Shown: positions 16,698-26,217, numbered from the stretch's first letter. The stretch: 53,472 nucleotides of DNA from J089 sp964549745 (GCA_964549745.1 CAZJWP010000005.1:1-53472), one strand, 5' to 3'. Numbers and translations are program-made. The notes: a model not told the origin generated them from the letters alone.

Positions 16698-17601
16698 TGA
16701 ATTTAGAACCGGCTATGAGATATTTGCCGAATCTTGGAATGAGACGCTTACCACTGCACTGAATAAGCTCTTTAATAAAGAGTTTACACTTGCCACGGAA
16801 GTGGGGGAGGATCAGGCAGTTCAACCTGTGTTGGAAGCTTATGAATTCCCACTGGTCTGGGCTTCATTCGAAACAACAGGTTCTGTTCCGTTAAATCATG
16901 CACTGACATTGTCCATCGCAGATGCGAGCAAACTGTTTGCCTGGATGACCGGTAGCGACATTCCCGAGGAATTGACAGAGGAACAACTCAATCCGCTTAA
17001 AGATGGATTGGATCAACTTATTGAACAGTTGGCCGCTAACCAGGAAAACGGAATTGAGTGGGAACACCAGAACCTGAATTTGCAACTCGTATCCGAGCCG
17101 GTGGACGGGATTTCCGAAACCGGTTGCAATGGCACCGTCACCCTGACTGTAGATGACGAAACACTATCGCTTCATCATCTGGTTTGGGGCTATGAATTGG
17201 TGGAAACAGCGGATAAAGCAGACGAAGGGTCCGGTGACTTTGATTCTCTGTTTGAGGGAACAGAGGAAGAAGATGTGAATGTGCACCCGGCGGAATTCGA
17301 AAATTTCTCCGGCGGACGTGCGGCATCCGGCGGCGCTAACAATCTCAGTATGCTTCTTGACGTTGAACTTGAAGTATTCGTGGAATTAGGACGGAAGAAG
17401 ATGTTGATCAAGGATCTGCTGAAATTAGGCAAAGGTTCAATTATCGAATTAGACAAAGCTGCAGGTGAGCCACTTGAAATCTTTGTGAACGGGAGAAAGC
17501 TGGCCGACGGTGAAGTGGTTGTCGTAGATGATACGTTTGGAATTCGTATTACCCAGATTGTGGGTACCCTCAAAGAAAAACCTGTTGTCGAGAACGTTTA
17601 A
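16687..17601 (+). CDS. fliN: Flagellar motor switch protein FliN/FliY, long form
   Basis: 304 aa, much longer than enterobacterial FliN (137 aa). The C-terminal SpoA/FliN domain is clear (about 220-300: LLDVELEVFVELGRKKMLI, then ELDKAAGEPLEIFVNGR). Residues 1-175 are an additional CheC/FliY-like domain (LTEEQLNPLKDGLDQLIEQL), followed by an acidic linker. I cannot see an intact CheC phosphatase motif, so phosphatase activity is doubtful. ATG with AGAGGAG site inside fliM. Confidence 0.9.
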   Translation: MEFDEFRTGYEIFAESWNETLTTALNKLFNKEFTLATEVGEDQAVQPVLEAYEFPLVWASFETTGSVPLNHALTLSIADASKLFAWMTGSDIPEELTEEQLNPLKDGLDQLIEQLAANQENGIEWEHQNLNLQLVSEPVDGISETGCNGTVTLTVDDETLSLHHLVWGYELVETADKADEGSGDFDSLFEGTEEEDVNVHPAEFENFSGGRAASGGANNLSMLLDVELEVFVELGRKKMLIKDLLKLGKGSIIELDKAAGEPLEIFVNGRKLADGEVVVVDDTFGIRITQIVGTLKEKPVVENV

Positions 17602-17613
17602 ATCCTCAAGCTA

Positions 17614-18102
17614 ATGAAGTCCCTGAGACCCGGTGTAATCCTTCTTGCTGCCATCATCCTGATTGCCCTCCTTGCGGTATTCCTTGGAAGTCCTCATGGC
17701 AGTTCTCCAACCCTGCCCTCCACACCTGCACCGATCTCAGGGGCTTCTCAAATTCATTATGGGTCCTATATTGTCCGCATTGGCATTATTACCATATTGT
17801 TGATAGCCGTGATTGTTATAATGGCACGTTGGTATAAAAAGTCATTATTTCCCCGCGGACCGCAGGGCTTGTCCGTAGAAATTCTGGGTAAAGCCTATCT
17901 GGGCAATCGTCAGCAGTTGGTCATGGCAAAAGTTGCGGATGCTTTTCTATTGATGGGTGTAACCGATCAATCGGTCAGTGTGCTGAAAGAATTCCAACCG
18001 GACGATATCCCGGAACAATTGAAAACTGTCAGCCGCCAGGCCGGATCACCTGTTTTTTCCGATTGGTTGAAGAAAATGCTGCATAAACCAATCGAAGATT
18101 GA
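17614..18102 (+). CDS. fliO: Flagellar biosynthesis protein FliO
   Basis: 162 aa with a hydrophobic N-terminal segment (residues 8-26), a second helix (about 53-73) and a cytoplasmic domain with the FliO pattern (VEILGKAYLGNRQQLVMAKV, then LLMGVTDQSVSVLKEF). FliO is an assembly factor for the FliP ring. The position just before fliP supports the call. Divergent family. Confidence 0.87.
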   Translation: MKSLRPGVILLAAIILIALLAVFLGSPHGSSPTLPSTPAPISGASQIHYGSYIVRIGIITILLIAVIVIMARWYKKSLFPRGPQGLSVEILGKAYLGNRQQLVMAKVADAFLLMGVTDQSVSVLKEFQPDDIPEQLKTVSRQAGSPVFSDWLKKMLHKPIED

Positions 18103-18105
18103 GCC

Positions 18106-18864
18106 ATGCGGAGGGGTAGCACAGTCAGAAAGATTGCTTTGTTCCTGATTATAGCAGGAGCCATGTTTACCGTAGCGTATCCTCAGTCAGCCTTCCCTAA
18201 GGTCACTTTCGGCGTAGAAGAATCCTCCAGTCCCACGGAGTTTTCGGTCTCTCTCCAAATCGTCTTTCTCCTGACTATTCTTTCGCTGGCTCCCTCAATT
18301 TTGGTCATGATGACCAGCTTCACCCGGCTGATTATCGTTTTCTCCTTTCTCCGGCGTTCATTGGCCACCCAAACCGTTCCCACCAATCAAATCCTGATTG
18401 GTTTAGCGTTATTTCTCACTTTTTTCATCATGAAACCGGTTTTCACGGAAGTGAATCAAAATGCCCTTCAACCTTACATCAAGCAGGAGATTACCCAATC
18501 ACAAGCCCTGGATGCGGCGGAAAAGCCGATCGCTACGTTTATGTTGAAGCAGACACGTCCCAAGGATCTGGAGTTGTTTATCAATTTGCGGGGCAATGGG
18601 AAACCGGCAAAGGCAAGTGATTTGCCAATCATGACTATCATTCCCGCTTTTATCATCAGTGAACTGAAAACCGCCTTTCAGATCGGATTTCTCCTCTACT
18701 TGCCCATGTTGGTTATCGATATGGTTGTGGCGAGTGTTTTGCTATCCATGGGGATGATGATGCTTCCGCCGATTATGATCTCCATGCCTTTCAAGATACT
18801 CCTGTTTGTGTTGGTGGATGGTTGGTACCTCCTGGTCGAATCGTTAGTGAAAGGATTTATGTAA
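18106..18864 (+). CDS. fliP: Flagellar export gate protein FliP
   Basis: 252 aa with an N-terminal signal peptide (residues 1-27) and four membrane helices. Family signatures: LAPSILVMMTSFTRLIIV, QTVPTNQILIGLALFLTFFI, and IIPAFIISELKTAFQIGFLL. Core of the export channel. The stop overlaps the fliQ start by one base. Confidence 0.97.
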   Translation: MRRGSTVRKIALFLIIAGAMFTVAYPQSAFPKVTFGVEESSSPTEFSVSLQIVFLLTILSLAPSILVMMTSFTRLIIVFSFLRRSLATQTVPTNQILIGLALFLTFFIMKPVFTEVNQNALQPYIKQEITQSQALDAAEKPIATFMLKQTRPKDLELFINLRGNGKPAKASDLPIMTIIPAFIISELKTAFQIGFLLYLPMLVIDMVVASVLLSMGMMMLPPIMISMPFKILLFVLVDGWYLLVESLVKGFM

Positions 18865-19136
18865 TGACAGTCGATTATGTTATTTACCTGACAAAAGAAT
18901 CAATGATGACCGTTATTTACCTCCTGGCGCCGGTACTTGGAGCCGGTTTAGCCGTGGGTTTAATCGTTGGAATCTTTCAGGCTGTAACACAAATCCAGGA
19001 AATGACCCTGACCTTTATTCCAAAGATGGCCATTGTGGGATTTGTGATTATTGCGCTCACACCCTGGTTCCTGGATATTTTGTTGAATTACACACACGAA
19101 ATTTTTAATCAAATCAGCTTAATGGGCGGTCCGTGA
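18864..19136 (+). CDS. fliQ: Flagellar export gate protein FliQ
   Basis: 90 aa from the ATG at 18864, overlapping the fliP stop (TAATG). This is the normal FliQ length; an in-frame start at 18822 inside fliP would add a non-homologous tail. Two membrane helices with the family motif (AGLAVGLIVGIFQAVTQIQE). GTGA overlap with fliR. Confidence 0.96.
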   Translation: MTVDYVIYLTKESMMTVIYLLAPVLGAGLAVGLIVGIFQAVTQIQEMTLTFIPKMAIVGFVIIALTPWFLDILLNYTHEIFNQISLMGGP

Positions 19137-19921
19137 ACCTGGATTTTATATTCGAACTAAGGGACCAGCTTCCCATTTTCATGATGGTTTTTGCCAGGAT
19201 TTCCGGTTTGCTCTGGTCTTTGCCTCTGACCAGCTACACCACGGTTCCAGGCCGGGTCAGGATAGGTTTCGGGCTCATACTGTCCCTTATCGTGATTCCG
19301 GTTCTTCCGCCGGGAACCCCGGTACTTACTTCATTACCCTACATGTTTTTTGCCACCTTAATGGAATTGGCCACCGGTTTGGTCATCGGTTTTGGCGGAA
19401 AGATTATATTTGAAGCGTTTAACATGGCAGGCAGTTTCGTAGGACGGCAAATGGGACTTTTACTCTCGAATGTGATGGATCCTACCAGCGAACAACAAAC
19501 GCCATTGATGAGTCAAATGTGGTTCTTTTTACTTTTAATGATCTTTCTGGTAACCAACGGCCATTACCTTTTGATCGAATTATTGGTGAAGCATTTTCAG
19601 ACCGTTCCGTTGCTGGCCGGTACCTTTTCCGCAAAAGCCGGCCAAACCTTTGTCGGTACGTTTCAGACAGCCTTAAATCTGGCATTAAGTTTGGGTGTCC
19701 CGGCTATGTTATTCCTTTTAATTGTCGATACGGCGATAGCCTTTACATCGCGGGTTATGCCGCAACTCAACATTTTTTTCGTCACCCTTCCGATCAAAAT
19801 CGGATTGGGATTTATTGTTATGATCATCTCTCTGGATATTTTCCAGGTATTGTACGATGCGATGATGTCAGATATGACCATTTATTTTCGAACCATGCTA
19901 AATCATATGGCAGGAGCTTAG
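19133..19921 (+). CDS. fliR: Flagellar export gate protein FliR
   Basis: 262 aa from a GTG overlapping the fliQ stop. Six or so membrane helices, with the FliR pattern near residues 95-125 (AGSFVGRQMGLLLSNVMDP) and the Q-N-I-F-type segment (MPQLNIFFVTLPIKIGLG). Assembles with FliP and FliQ into the export channel. Typical length. Confidence 0.95.
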   Translation: MNLDFIFELRDQLPIFMMVFARISGLLWSLPLTSYTTVPGRVRIGFGLILSLIVIPVLPPGTPVLTSLPYMFFATLMELATGLVIGFGGKIIFEAFNMAGSFVGRQMGLLLSNVMDPTSEQQTPLMSQMWFFLLLMIFLVTNGHYLLIELLVKHFQTVPLLAGTFSAKAGQTFVGTFQTALNLALSLGVPAMLFLLIVDTAIAFTSRVMPQLNIFFVTLPIKIGLGFIVMIISLDIFQVLYDAMMSDMTIYFRTMLNHMAGA

Positions 19922-19922
19922 A

Positions 19923-21023
19923 ATGGCTGAGCAAGAAGGCCAGGAAAAAACTGAACCGGCAACCGATAAAAAACGTCGGGAAGAACGTGAGAAAGGCAAT
20001 GTGGCGAAGAGCACTGATCTTAGTGCCGCTATCGTCTTGCTTGTGAGTATTCTGGTCCTCAAATTCACCGGTCATGCACTATTGGAGGAAGGCCTTTCTA
20101 TTTGTGCCAAGACCTATCGTGACATTGCTACGATAAACCTGACTCCGGACTTATTGGCTGATCAGGCTACGAGTCTCCTTGTGTTTATTATTAAAGGATT
20201 AGTTCCTTTTTTACTCATGCTTACCGTCGCCGCAGTCGGTAGCAACGTACTTCAGGTTGGATTCATGTTTGCGCATAAAGCCCTGATTCCGAAATTTAGC
20301 AAACTCAATGTTATTTCCGGATTCAAGCAGATGCTTTCAGCTCGTTCATTGGTAGAATCTCTGAAAGGTATTTTAAAGATTGCCATTATTGGCTCCATTG
20401 GATACTACGTCATTCACAAACACATCTCTGATTTTCTGGTTATGGCTTACACGTCCCTTGGTGAATCCATAGCTACACTTTCCGTCATTCTCTTTGAACT
20501 CACGTTGAAAATCGGAATTGCTTACCTGGTTCTTGCCGTTTTGGATTATGCTTATCAGCGGCATCATTATGAGGAAAGCATCAAAATGACCAAGCAGGAA
20601 AAGGCGGACGAATCCAAGCAATACGAGGGTAATCCGGAAGTGAAGGGGAAGATTCGTTCTGCGCAACGACTGGCAGCGAATAAACGAATGATGGCCGTGG
20701 TTCCCGATGCCACTGTGGTGCTCACAAACCCGACGTACATTGCGGTTGCACTGAAATATGAGATGGCCGAAACACTTTCTGCACCAATTGTGGTTGCAAA
20801 AGGGAAACGGAAGATTGCAGAACGAATTAAAGCAATTGCCAAAGAAAATGACATCCCAATCATCGAAAATAAGCCGCTGGCGCGTGGATTGTTTGCAACC
20901 ACGGAAATCGGGATGCAAATCCCGGCAGAATTTTTCCAGGCCGTAGCCGAAATTTTGGCACGCATCTATCGGAAGTCGCAAAAACAAAATCAACCCTTAG
21001 GAAATTTGGCCCATGCCGTCTGA
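19923..21023 (+). CDS. flhB: Flagellar export switch protein FlhB, with NPTY cleavage site
   Basis: 366 aa. N-terminal four-helix membrane domain starting after a charged leader (EKTEPATDKKRREEREKGNV), then a cytoplasmic domain. The autocleavage motif is N269-P270-T271-Y272, where most FlhB have NPTH. The cleaving pair N-P is kept at the canonical position. With FliK this protein switches export from hook to filament substrates. Overlaps flhA by 11 nt. Confidence 0.96.
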   Translation: MAEQEGQEKTEPATDKKRREEREKGNVAKSTDLSAAIVLLVSILVLKFTGHALLEEGLSICAKTYRDIATINLTPDLLADQATSLLVFIIKGLVPFLLMLTVAAVGSNVLQVGFMFAHKALIPKFSKLNVISGFKQMLSARSLVESLKGILKIAIIGSIGYYVIHKHISDFLVMAYTSLGESIATLSVILFELTLKIGIAYLVLAVLDYAYQRHHYEESIKMTKQEKADESKQYEGNPEVKGKIRSAQRLAANKRMMAVVPDATVVLTNPTYIAVALKYEMAETLSAPIVVAKGKRKIAERIKAIAKENDIPIIENKPLARGLFATTEIGMQIPAEFFQAVAEILARIYRKSQKQNQPLGNLAHAV

Positions 21024-23076
21024 TGCCAGAGTGACACTAAACAATCGCAGCAATATGGCGCTGGTAGGCGGAATCGTCATTATTCTGACGGTTATGTTGT
21101 TGCCGCTGCCAACATTCCTGATGGATATGCTTCTGGTGATGAATATTACCGGCGGTTTGCTAATCCTCTTTGTCGCTCTTTACATTTTAAGACCGCTGGA
21201 ATTTTCGGTATTCCCGGGTTTACTGCTTATCACAACTTTATTCCGTCTGTCTTTGAATGTAGCTACCACCCGGTTGATTTTGGGCCAAGGGTATGCGGGA
21301 GAAATTATCCAGACATTCGGTACCTTTGTTGTTCAGGGGAATTATGTTGTTGGCGGAGTGATTTTCCTCATTTTGGTTATCATCAACTTTGTAGTGATCA
21401 CCAAAGGTTCTACACGTATTGCTGAAGTATCAGCGAGATTTACCCTGGATGCAATGCCAGGAAAACAAATGGCGATCGACGCGGATTTGAATGCCGGTCT
21501 AATTGACGATCAGGAAGCTCGTGATCGGCGTCAACTCATCGCCCGGGAAGCGGATTTTTATGGCGCCATGGATGGCGCTGCGAAATTCGTTCGCGGTGAT
21601 GCCATTGCCGGACTGCTCATTACGTCCATCAATATTCTGGGTGGTCTGGCGATTGGTGTCCTCCAATTAGGATTGCATTTATCGGAAGCCGCATCGAAAT
21701 ACTCGATCCTTACGATTGGTGACGGCCTGGTCGCACAAATCCCTGCTTTGATCATTTCAACGGCATCGGCAATTGTGATTACCCGGGCAACGTCAGAATC
21801 CTCACTGGGGGAGGACATTACATCACAGATCACTCGCCGCCCCAAGGTTGTTTTTGTCACGGCCATGATTCTGGCATTGATGGCCTTCGTTCCCGGAATG
21901 CCCTTTGTACCATTCTTATTAATGGCTACCGTGATTGCCGGTGGCGGATATATGGTTCAGAGCGCCCTGACCGCAGAATCCAATGCCCTGGCGGAAGCGG
22001 AAGAAGAGCCGGCGGCGGAAAAAGAAGAGCAGATCGAAGAATATTTGCACCCCGACCCTTTTGAAGTAGAAATCGGATACGGTCTAATTCCGCTTGTGGA
22101 CACAACCCAGGGCGGGAATCTGTTGGGCCGTATTTCCGCCATTCGAAAAAGTCTGGCAATGGAACTGGGGCTCATTGTTCCACCTATTCGGATCCGCGAC
22201 AACATCCAGCTCAAACCAAATAAATACCTGTTCAAAATTCAAGGTGTGGAAATATCCCACGGTGAAGCGATGATGAATTCCTATCTGGTCCTGAATCCGG
22301 GTGAGGATTTGGATTTTGATGGCATAAAGACGCAAGAGCCAACCTTTGGCTTGCCGGCAATGTGGGTTTCCGAACACGATCGCGAAAAAGCGGAAGTTGC
22401 CGGATACACGACCATCGAACCGCCTGCTGTAATTGCCACACATTTGATGGAAACTCTAAAAGCCAATGCTGCACGCCTGCTCAATCGGCAGGAAACGCAA
22501 CGGATGCTGGATCACCTGAAAGGAACTCAACCTGCGGTGGTTGAGGGACTTGTTCCGGATATGATTCCATTAGGGGTAATCACTTCGATTCTGAAATCAT
22601 TGCTAAAAGAGCAGATCCCCATTCGTAACCTGGTGCAGATTATGGAAACTGTGGCTGATTATGCCCCCTTTACCAAAGATCCTGAAATGCTTACGGAGTA
22701 TGTCCGCCAGGCATTGAACGAAATTATCACTGATATTCTCACCGATGATAAAGATACGGTGACCGTGGCTACTCTGGACCCAAGGATCGAAGATAAAATC
22801 GGTGAATCCATCCGTAAGAACGGACAACCAAACCAGAGCCTTGGGTTTTCGCCGGAAGAAGTCAATCAAATATTCGAAAATATCGCCGAAAAGGTGAATT
22901 TAATGATCAATGAGAATCATAAACCGGTCCTGCTGGTATCTCCTCAAATCAGACGATTTATCCGCAAATTTGTTCAACCGGTTCTTCCCGATCTCCTGGT
23001 CGTATCCTACTCGGAATTAACCTCCAATACCAACTTGAAATCAGTCGGAATAGTGAGTTACCCACATGCAAGTTAG
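21013..23076 (+). CDS. flhA: Flagellar export gate protein FlhA
   Basis: 687 aa, typical length. N-terminal membrane domain with eight predicted helices (first at about 15-35), the family signature (TTLFRLSLNVATTRLIL) and the FHIPEP-like loop (TKGSTRIAEVSARFTLDAMP). The cytoplasmic domain (about 340-687) forms the nonameric ring that docks chaperone-substrate pairs. Overlaps both neighbours by 11 nt, implying coupled translation. Confidence 0.97.
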   Translation: MPSDARVTLNNRSNMALVGGIVIILTVMLLPLPTFLMDMLLVMNITGGLLILFVALYILRPLEFSVFPGLLLITTLFRLSLNVATTRLILGQGYAGEIIQTFGTFVVQGNYVVGGVIFLILVIINFVVITKGSTRIAEVSARFTLDAMPGKQMAIDADLNAGLIDDQEARDRRQLIAREADFYGAMDGAAKFVRGDAIAGLLITSINILGGLAIGVLQLGLHLSEAASKYSILTIGDGLVAQIPALIISTASAIVITRATSESSLGEDITSQITRRPKVVFVTAMILALMAFVPGMPFVPFLLMATVIAGGGYMVQSALTAESNALAEAEEEPAAEKEEQIEEYLHPDPFEVEIGYGLIPLVDTTQGGNLLGRISAIRKSLAMELGLIVPPIRIRDNIQLKPNKYLFKIQGVEISHGEAMMNSYLVLNPGEDLDFDGIKTQEPTFGLPAMWVSEHDREKAEVAGYTTIEPPAVIATHLMETLKANAARLLNRQETQRMLDHLKGTQPAVVEGLVPDMIPLGVITSILKSLLKEQIPIRNLVQIMETVADYAPFTKDPEMLTEYVRQALNEIITDILTDDKDTVTVATLDPRIEDKIGESIRKNGQPNQSLGFSPEEVNQIFENIAEKVNLMINENHKPVLLVSPQIRRFIRKFVQPVLPDLLVVSYSELTSNTNLKSVGIVSYPHAS

Positions 23077-24157
23077 ATCATTCACAGGACGTTCATTGAA
23101 AGACGCCATGAATCGTGCCAAAGCCATCTTTGGTGAAAATATTGTTATTCTGGATTCCACCCGGTTACCGATTACTAAGGAAAACCCGGATACCCAAATT
23201 CAGCTATCGGTAGGAATACCCGATACCGCCATTCCCATGAATGCCGCTAATCGGGATCAAAAACAAGAATTCCAACGCTATTTGCAATCGCAATTGTCAG
23301 ATATGAAAGCGGCCCTTCAACACACGAATACTCCGGGAAGCGAACTGGAAAAAGATTCCTCCGAAAATCAGAAAAAATTACCGGAGTCATTTCGTCCGTA
23401 TTTCAAAAAACTGGTTGAATTAGGATTTGATCGAACACTCTCGCTAGATTTATTACTGTCAGTCAGCCACCAGGGAATAGATGGATCAAGAAAAAGCGTA
23501 TTTTCGGCCATGCGCCCTTTGTTTATTAAATCTTTACCAAAGCCAGGTCAGGAATTGTTTAATCGCAATTCACGTATGATCATTCCTGTGATCGGGCCCA
23601 CCGGATCAGGAAAAACCACAACACTTATGAAATTAGCTGTAAATCCACTCTGTTTCGGAAAACGAAAAGTAGCAATTTTGTCATTAGACCATCATCGGAT
23701 GGCAGCGGGAGAACAACTAAAACAATTCTCAAAGATTACGGGTGTTGAAGTAACCGAGGCCAAAACCGGAGAAGAATTACACCAATATTTTAAATCCGGC
23801 CTGGATGCGGATATTGTCCTTGTGGATACTCCGGGACGGAGCCCGAATTTTTCGGATTATTCAAAGGAATTGAGTGAACAACTCACGTTGCTGCAGCCAT
23901 CTGCAACTCTGTTGACAATTCCATTGACATACGATATGGAAGACATCCTCTTTAATTCTGTTCTCTACCAGGCTTTGGGTGCAACGCATTTGTTTTTCAC
24001 TAAACTGGATGAGACCTGCCGTCCCGGAAAAGCGGTATCCGTCATTCGGGAATTAGAAATACCCATCGCCGGTCTGGGGAATGGACAATCCATTACGGAT
24101 GATTTGATTCTACACTACGGTGAAGCCTTATGGAGCCGCATCATCCTAGAAATGTAA
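23066..24157 (+). CDS. flhF: Flagellar SRP-like GTPase FlhF
   Basis: 363 aa. N-terminal region MQVRSFTGRSLKDAMNRAKA is typical of FlhF, followed by a linker, an N domain and the SRP-type G domain: P-loop GPTGSGKTTTLMKLA, DTPGR, TKLDET and GNGQSITDD. FlhF sets flagellar position, usually the pole, together with FlhG. Shorter and less basic in the linker than Vibrio FlhF. Confidence 0.95.
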   Translation: MQVRSFTGRSLKDAMNRAKAIFGENIVILDSTRLPITKENPDTQIQLSVGIPDTAIPMNAANRDQKQEFQRYLQSQLSDMKAALQHTNTPGSELEKDSSENQKKLPESFRPYFKKLVELGFDRTLSLDLLLSVSHQGIDGSRKSVFSAMRPLFIKSLPKPGQELFNRNSRMIIPVIGPTGSGKTTTLMKLAVNPLCFGKRKVAILSLDHHRMAAGEQLKQFSKITGVEVTEAKTGEELHQYFKSGLDADIVLVDTPGRSPNFSDYSKELSEQLTLLQPSATLLTIPLTYDMEDILFNSVLYQALGATHLFFTKLDETCRPGKAVSVIRELEIPIAGLGNGQSITDDLILHYGEALWSRIILEM

Positions 24158-24160
24158 ACC

Positions 24161-25024
24161 ATGGATATACTTCGCAATAATCGATTAAACCTTAATCCGG
24201 CTCGTCAGACGGACATCCTGGCCGTCACTAGTGGAAAAGGTGGTGTGGGGAAAACCAGTCTAAGCGTGAATATGGCCATATTGTTTCGGCAGATACGGAA
24301 AAAAGTGCTGCTGGTCGATGCGGATATTCATCTTGGCAATGTGGATCTGGTATTGGGCATCAGGCCTTCGATGACGATGGCAGATGTCATTCTTGGAGAA
24401 AAAGAACTCAGTGAGACGATTGTAACCGGTCCGGGCAATATTGATATTCTTCCCGCCAGTTCCGCTGTAAATGAATTACTGGATTGTGACGATTCAATTA
24501 TCAAACGGTTGAATCGCGCTTTTCAAAACTTCGAGAACCATTATGACCTGATTGTGGTGGATACGGGTGCCGGTTTGTCGGCCAATGTGCTTTCCTTTGT
24601 GAATGGGTCGAACCGGGCCATGGTTGTAGTCACACCGGATCCGGCTTCCATCGCAGATGCGTATGGAATGATAAAAATAATTACGAAACACAATCCTGAA
24701 CTACCTATTGTGATTTTTACGAATATGGTATCCGATTACGATGAAGGAATATCGCTTTTCCAAAAATTGAATTTAATGACGACCCGGTTTTTGAATTCCC
24801 AGCTTGAATACGCCGGTTCGTTGCCGCGATCCAAAGAATGGTCGGATTGCGTACTCCAACAGACTCCTTTGGTTCTGAAAAATGGGAATTCCACACCGGC
24901 ACGTGTATTGAAAATGATATCCCGAAAAATTCTGAGAGTCCCGGCTTTCAAGGATAACCGCATGGGACTGTTTGACGGGTTTCTGGATGATAACAAAATA
25001 TCTAGTGAGGTCAAACGTGATTAA
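24161..25024 (+). CDS. flhG: MinD-like flagellar number ATPase FlhG (FleN/YlxH)
   Basis: 287 aa. Deviant Walker A KGGVGKTSLSVN at about residues 26-37, switch I region LLVDADIHLGNVDLVLG, and switch II IVVDTGAG. It regulates FlhF and flagellar number. The N-terminal extension MDILRNNRLNLNPARQ is consistent with the FlhF-activating segment. The next gene's GTG start overlaps its end. Confidence 0.93.
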   Translation: MDILRNNRLNLNPARQTDILAVTSGKGGVGKTSLSVNMAILFRQIRKKVLLVDADIHLGNVDLVLGIRPSMTMADVILGEKELSETIVTGPGNIDILPASSAVNELLDCDDSIIKRLNRAFQNFENHYDLIVVDTGAGLSANVLSFVNGSNRAMVVVTPDPASIADAYGMIKIITKHNPELPIVIFTNMVSDYDEGISLFQKLNLMTTRFLNSQLEYAGSLPRSKEWSDCVLQQTPLVLKNGNSTPARVLKMISRKILRVPAFKDNRMGLFDGFLDDNKISSEVKRD

Positions 25025-25226
25025 AATGATTTACAAATTTGCCATTTTCCTGATGTTGATCACTTTTCTAACATGCATGGCCAATGGAATTTCATTAATG
25101 ACCTGTGCAATACGCTCGTTGATCGTATTTATAGGTGTTCTCTTTTTCGCATTTATTGCAGGATATGCATTGCAATTCAGTCTTTATCTCACCACCCAAA
25201 ATTCCGAAGAAAGTAAGACGTCTTGA
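25017..25226 (+). CDS. Small two-helix membrane protein between flhG and fliA
   Basis: 69 aa from a GTG at 25017, with GAGG 7 nt upstream; an ATG at 25026 is the alternative. Two hydrophobic stretches (about 5-25 and 30-55: YKFAIFLMLITFLTC; SLIVFIGVLFFAFIAGYALQF) suggest a hairpin membrane protein with a short polar tail. Not recognised. Its overlap with flhG and with the fliA start (TTGA) argues it is a real, co-translated gene. Confidence 0.6.
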   Translation: MIKMIYKFAIFLMLITFLTCMANGISLMTCAIRSLIVFIGVLFFAFIAGYALQFSLYLTTQNSEESKTS

Positions 25227-25993
25227 CGGAACAAGCCACAGCTACTCAAACGAAGTCTAATTCTTATATAAGGAGATATAAGGAGACAGGGGATCCACAT
25301 TTCAAAGATCTGGCGATTCGATCTTATCTGCCCTTGGTTAAGCATATTATCGGTCGAATTCCGCCCGTGGCGAATGGTAACCTGAGCCGCAATGATATGT
25401 ACCAATTTGGAGTCATTGGTCTTATTGATGCTCTGGATCGTTTTGACATCAATCAGGGCGTGGAGTTTAAAACATTTGCTTTCAAACGTATTCGCGGTGA
25501 AGTCATTGATGCAGTTCGCAAGGAAGGCCGCCTGTCCCGTGATCAGGTTCATCAACTTAATCTAATCGACCAGGCCCGACGCTGGTTGTGGCATCAATTG
25601 GGTCGCGAACCGATTCCGTCGGAGGTCGCAGACCGGGTTGGTATTCCCATCGAGAAGTACGAATATTTGTGCCAAGTAAAGACACAGTCAACTGTTTCAC
25701 TGGACGACCCTGTGGGTCGGACCCAGGAAGAGACTCCGGTAAGTCGGGGTGATACCATTACCGATCCGGAGCAATTGTCACCTGAAGACTCGCTGGAAAA
25801 GGAAGCCCTTCGGATTGAACTCAAGGACATCATCAAAACACTTCCGGAACGAAAACGACTTACGCTGGCGCTCTATTATTACGAGGAATTGACATTGGCC
25901 GATATTGGAACCGTTTTGAATCTAACGGAATCCAGAGTATCACAAATATTGTCTGATACATTAGTGGAGATTCGTACACAATTGAGGCGTTAA
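25223..25993 (+). CDS. fliA: RNA polymerase sigma-28 factor FliA (sigma-D/WhiG type)
   Basis: 256 aa from a TTG that overlaps the previous stop. Region 2 (YLPLVKHIIGRIP, LIDALDRFDINQGVEFKTFA, RIRGEVIDAVRK), region 3 (LGREPIPSEVADRVGI) and region 4 with its helix-turn-helix (TLADIGTVLNLTESRVSQIL) are complete. FliA transcribes late flagellar genes. No anti-sigma factor FlgM is recognisable in the window. Confidence 0.96.
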   Translation: MTEQATATQTKSNSYIRRYKETGDPHFKDLAIRSYLPLVKHIIGRIPPVANGNLSRNDMYQFGVIGLIDALDRFDINQGVEFKTFAFKRIRGEVIDAVRKEGRLSRDQVHQLNLIDQARRWLWHQLGREPIPSEVADRVGIPIEKYEYLCQVKTQSTVSLDDPVGRTQEETPVSRGDTITDPEQLSPEDSLEKEALRIELKDIIKTLPERKRLTLALYYYEELTLADIGTVLNLTESRVSQILSDTLVEIRTQLRR

Positions 25994-25995
25994 TC

Positions 25996-26217
25996 ATGGA
26001 TACAAACATTAAAATTATCACGTCCAAGCCTTTGGAAGAAATCACACAAGTTACTCGATCGGATAACAATCCGCGGAAACGGAAAAAATCCAATTCTCAG
26101 GAAAAGGAAGATGAAGTCATCCTGCAGGGAAAGAAAAAAAAAGTTCAGATTACTGACCGGACTGATCCTGAAGGGAAAGTATTACCGGGACATGAGGTGG
26201 ACATTGTTGTTAAATAA
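25996..26217 (+). CDS. Small Lys-rich protein after fliA, function unknown
   Basis: 73 aa, ATG 2 nt after the fliA stop. Highly charged and lysine-rich in the middle (NPRKRKKSNSQEKEDEV), probably disordered, ending GHEVDIVVK. The G-x-x-(V/L)-D-(I/V) ending resembles the end of the unknown protein between flgC and fliE (GQLLDVKG). It has none of FlgM's features, though its position invites the question. Overlaps the next gene by 26 nt. Confidence 0.55.
   Translation: MDTNIKIITSKPLEEITQVTRSDNNPRKRKKSNSQEKEDEVILQGKKKKVQITDRTDPEGKVLPGHEVDIVVK

Noticed and set aside
20373..20993. Antisense open frame (206 aa) within flhB
   Set aside because: Opposite the conserved FlhB cytoplasmic domain; rich in His/Phe/Leu as expected for a shadow frame.
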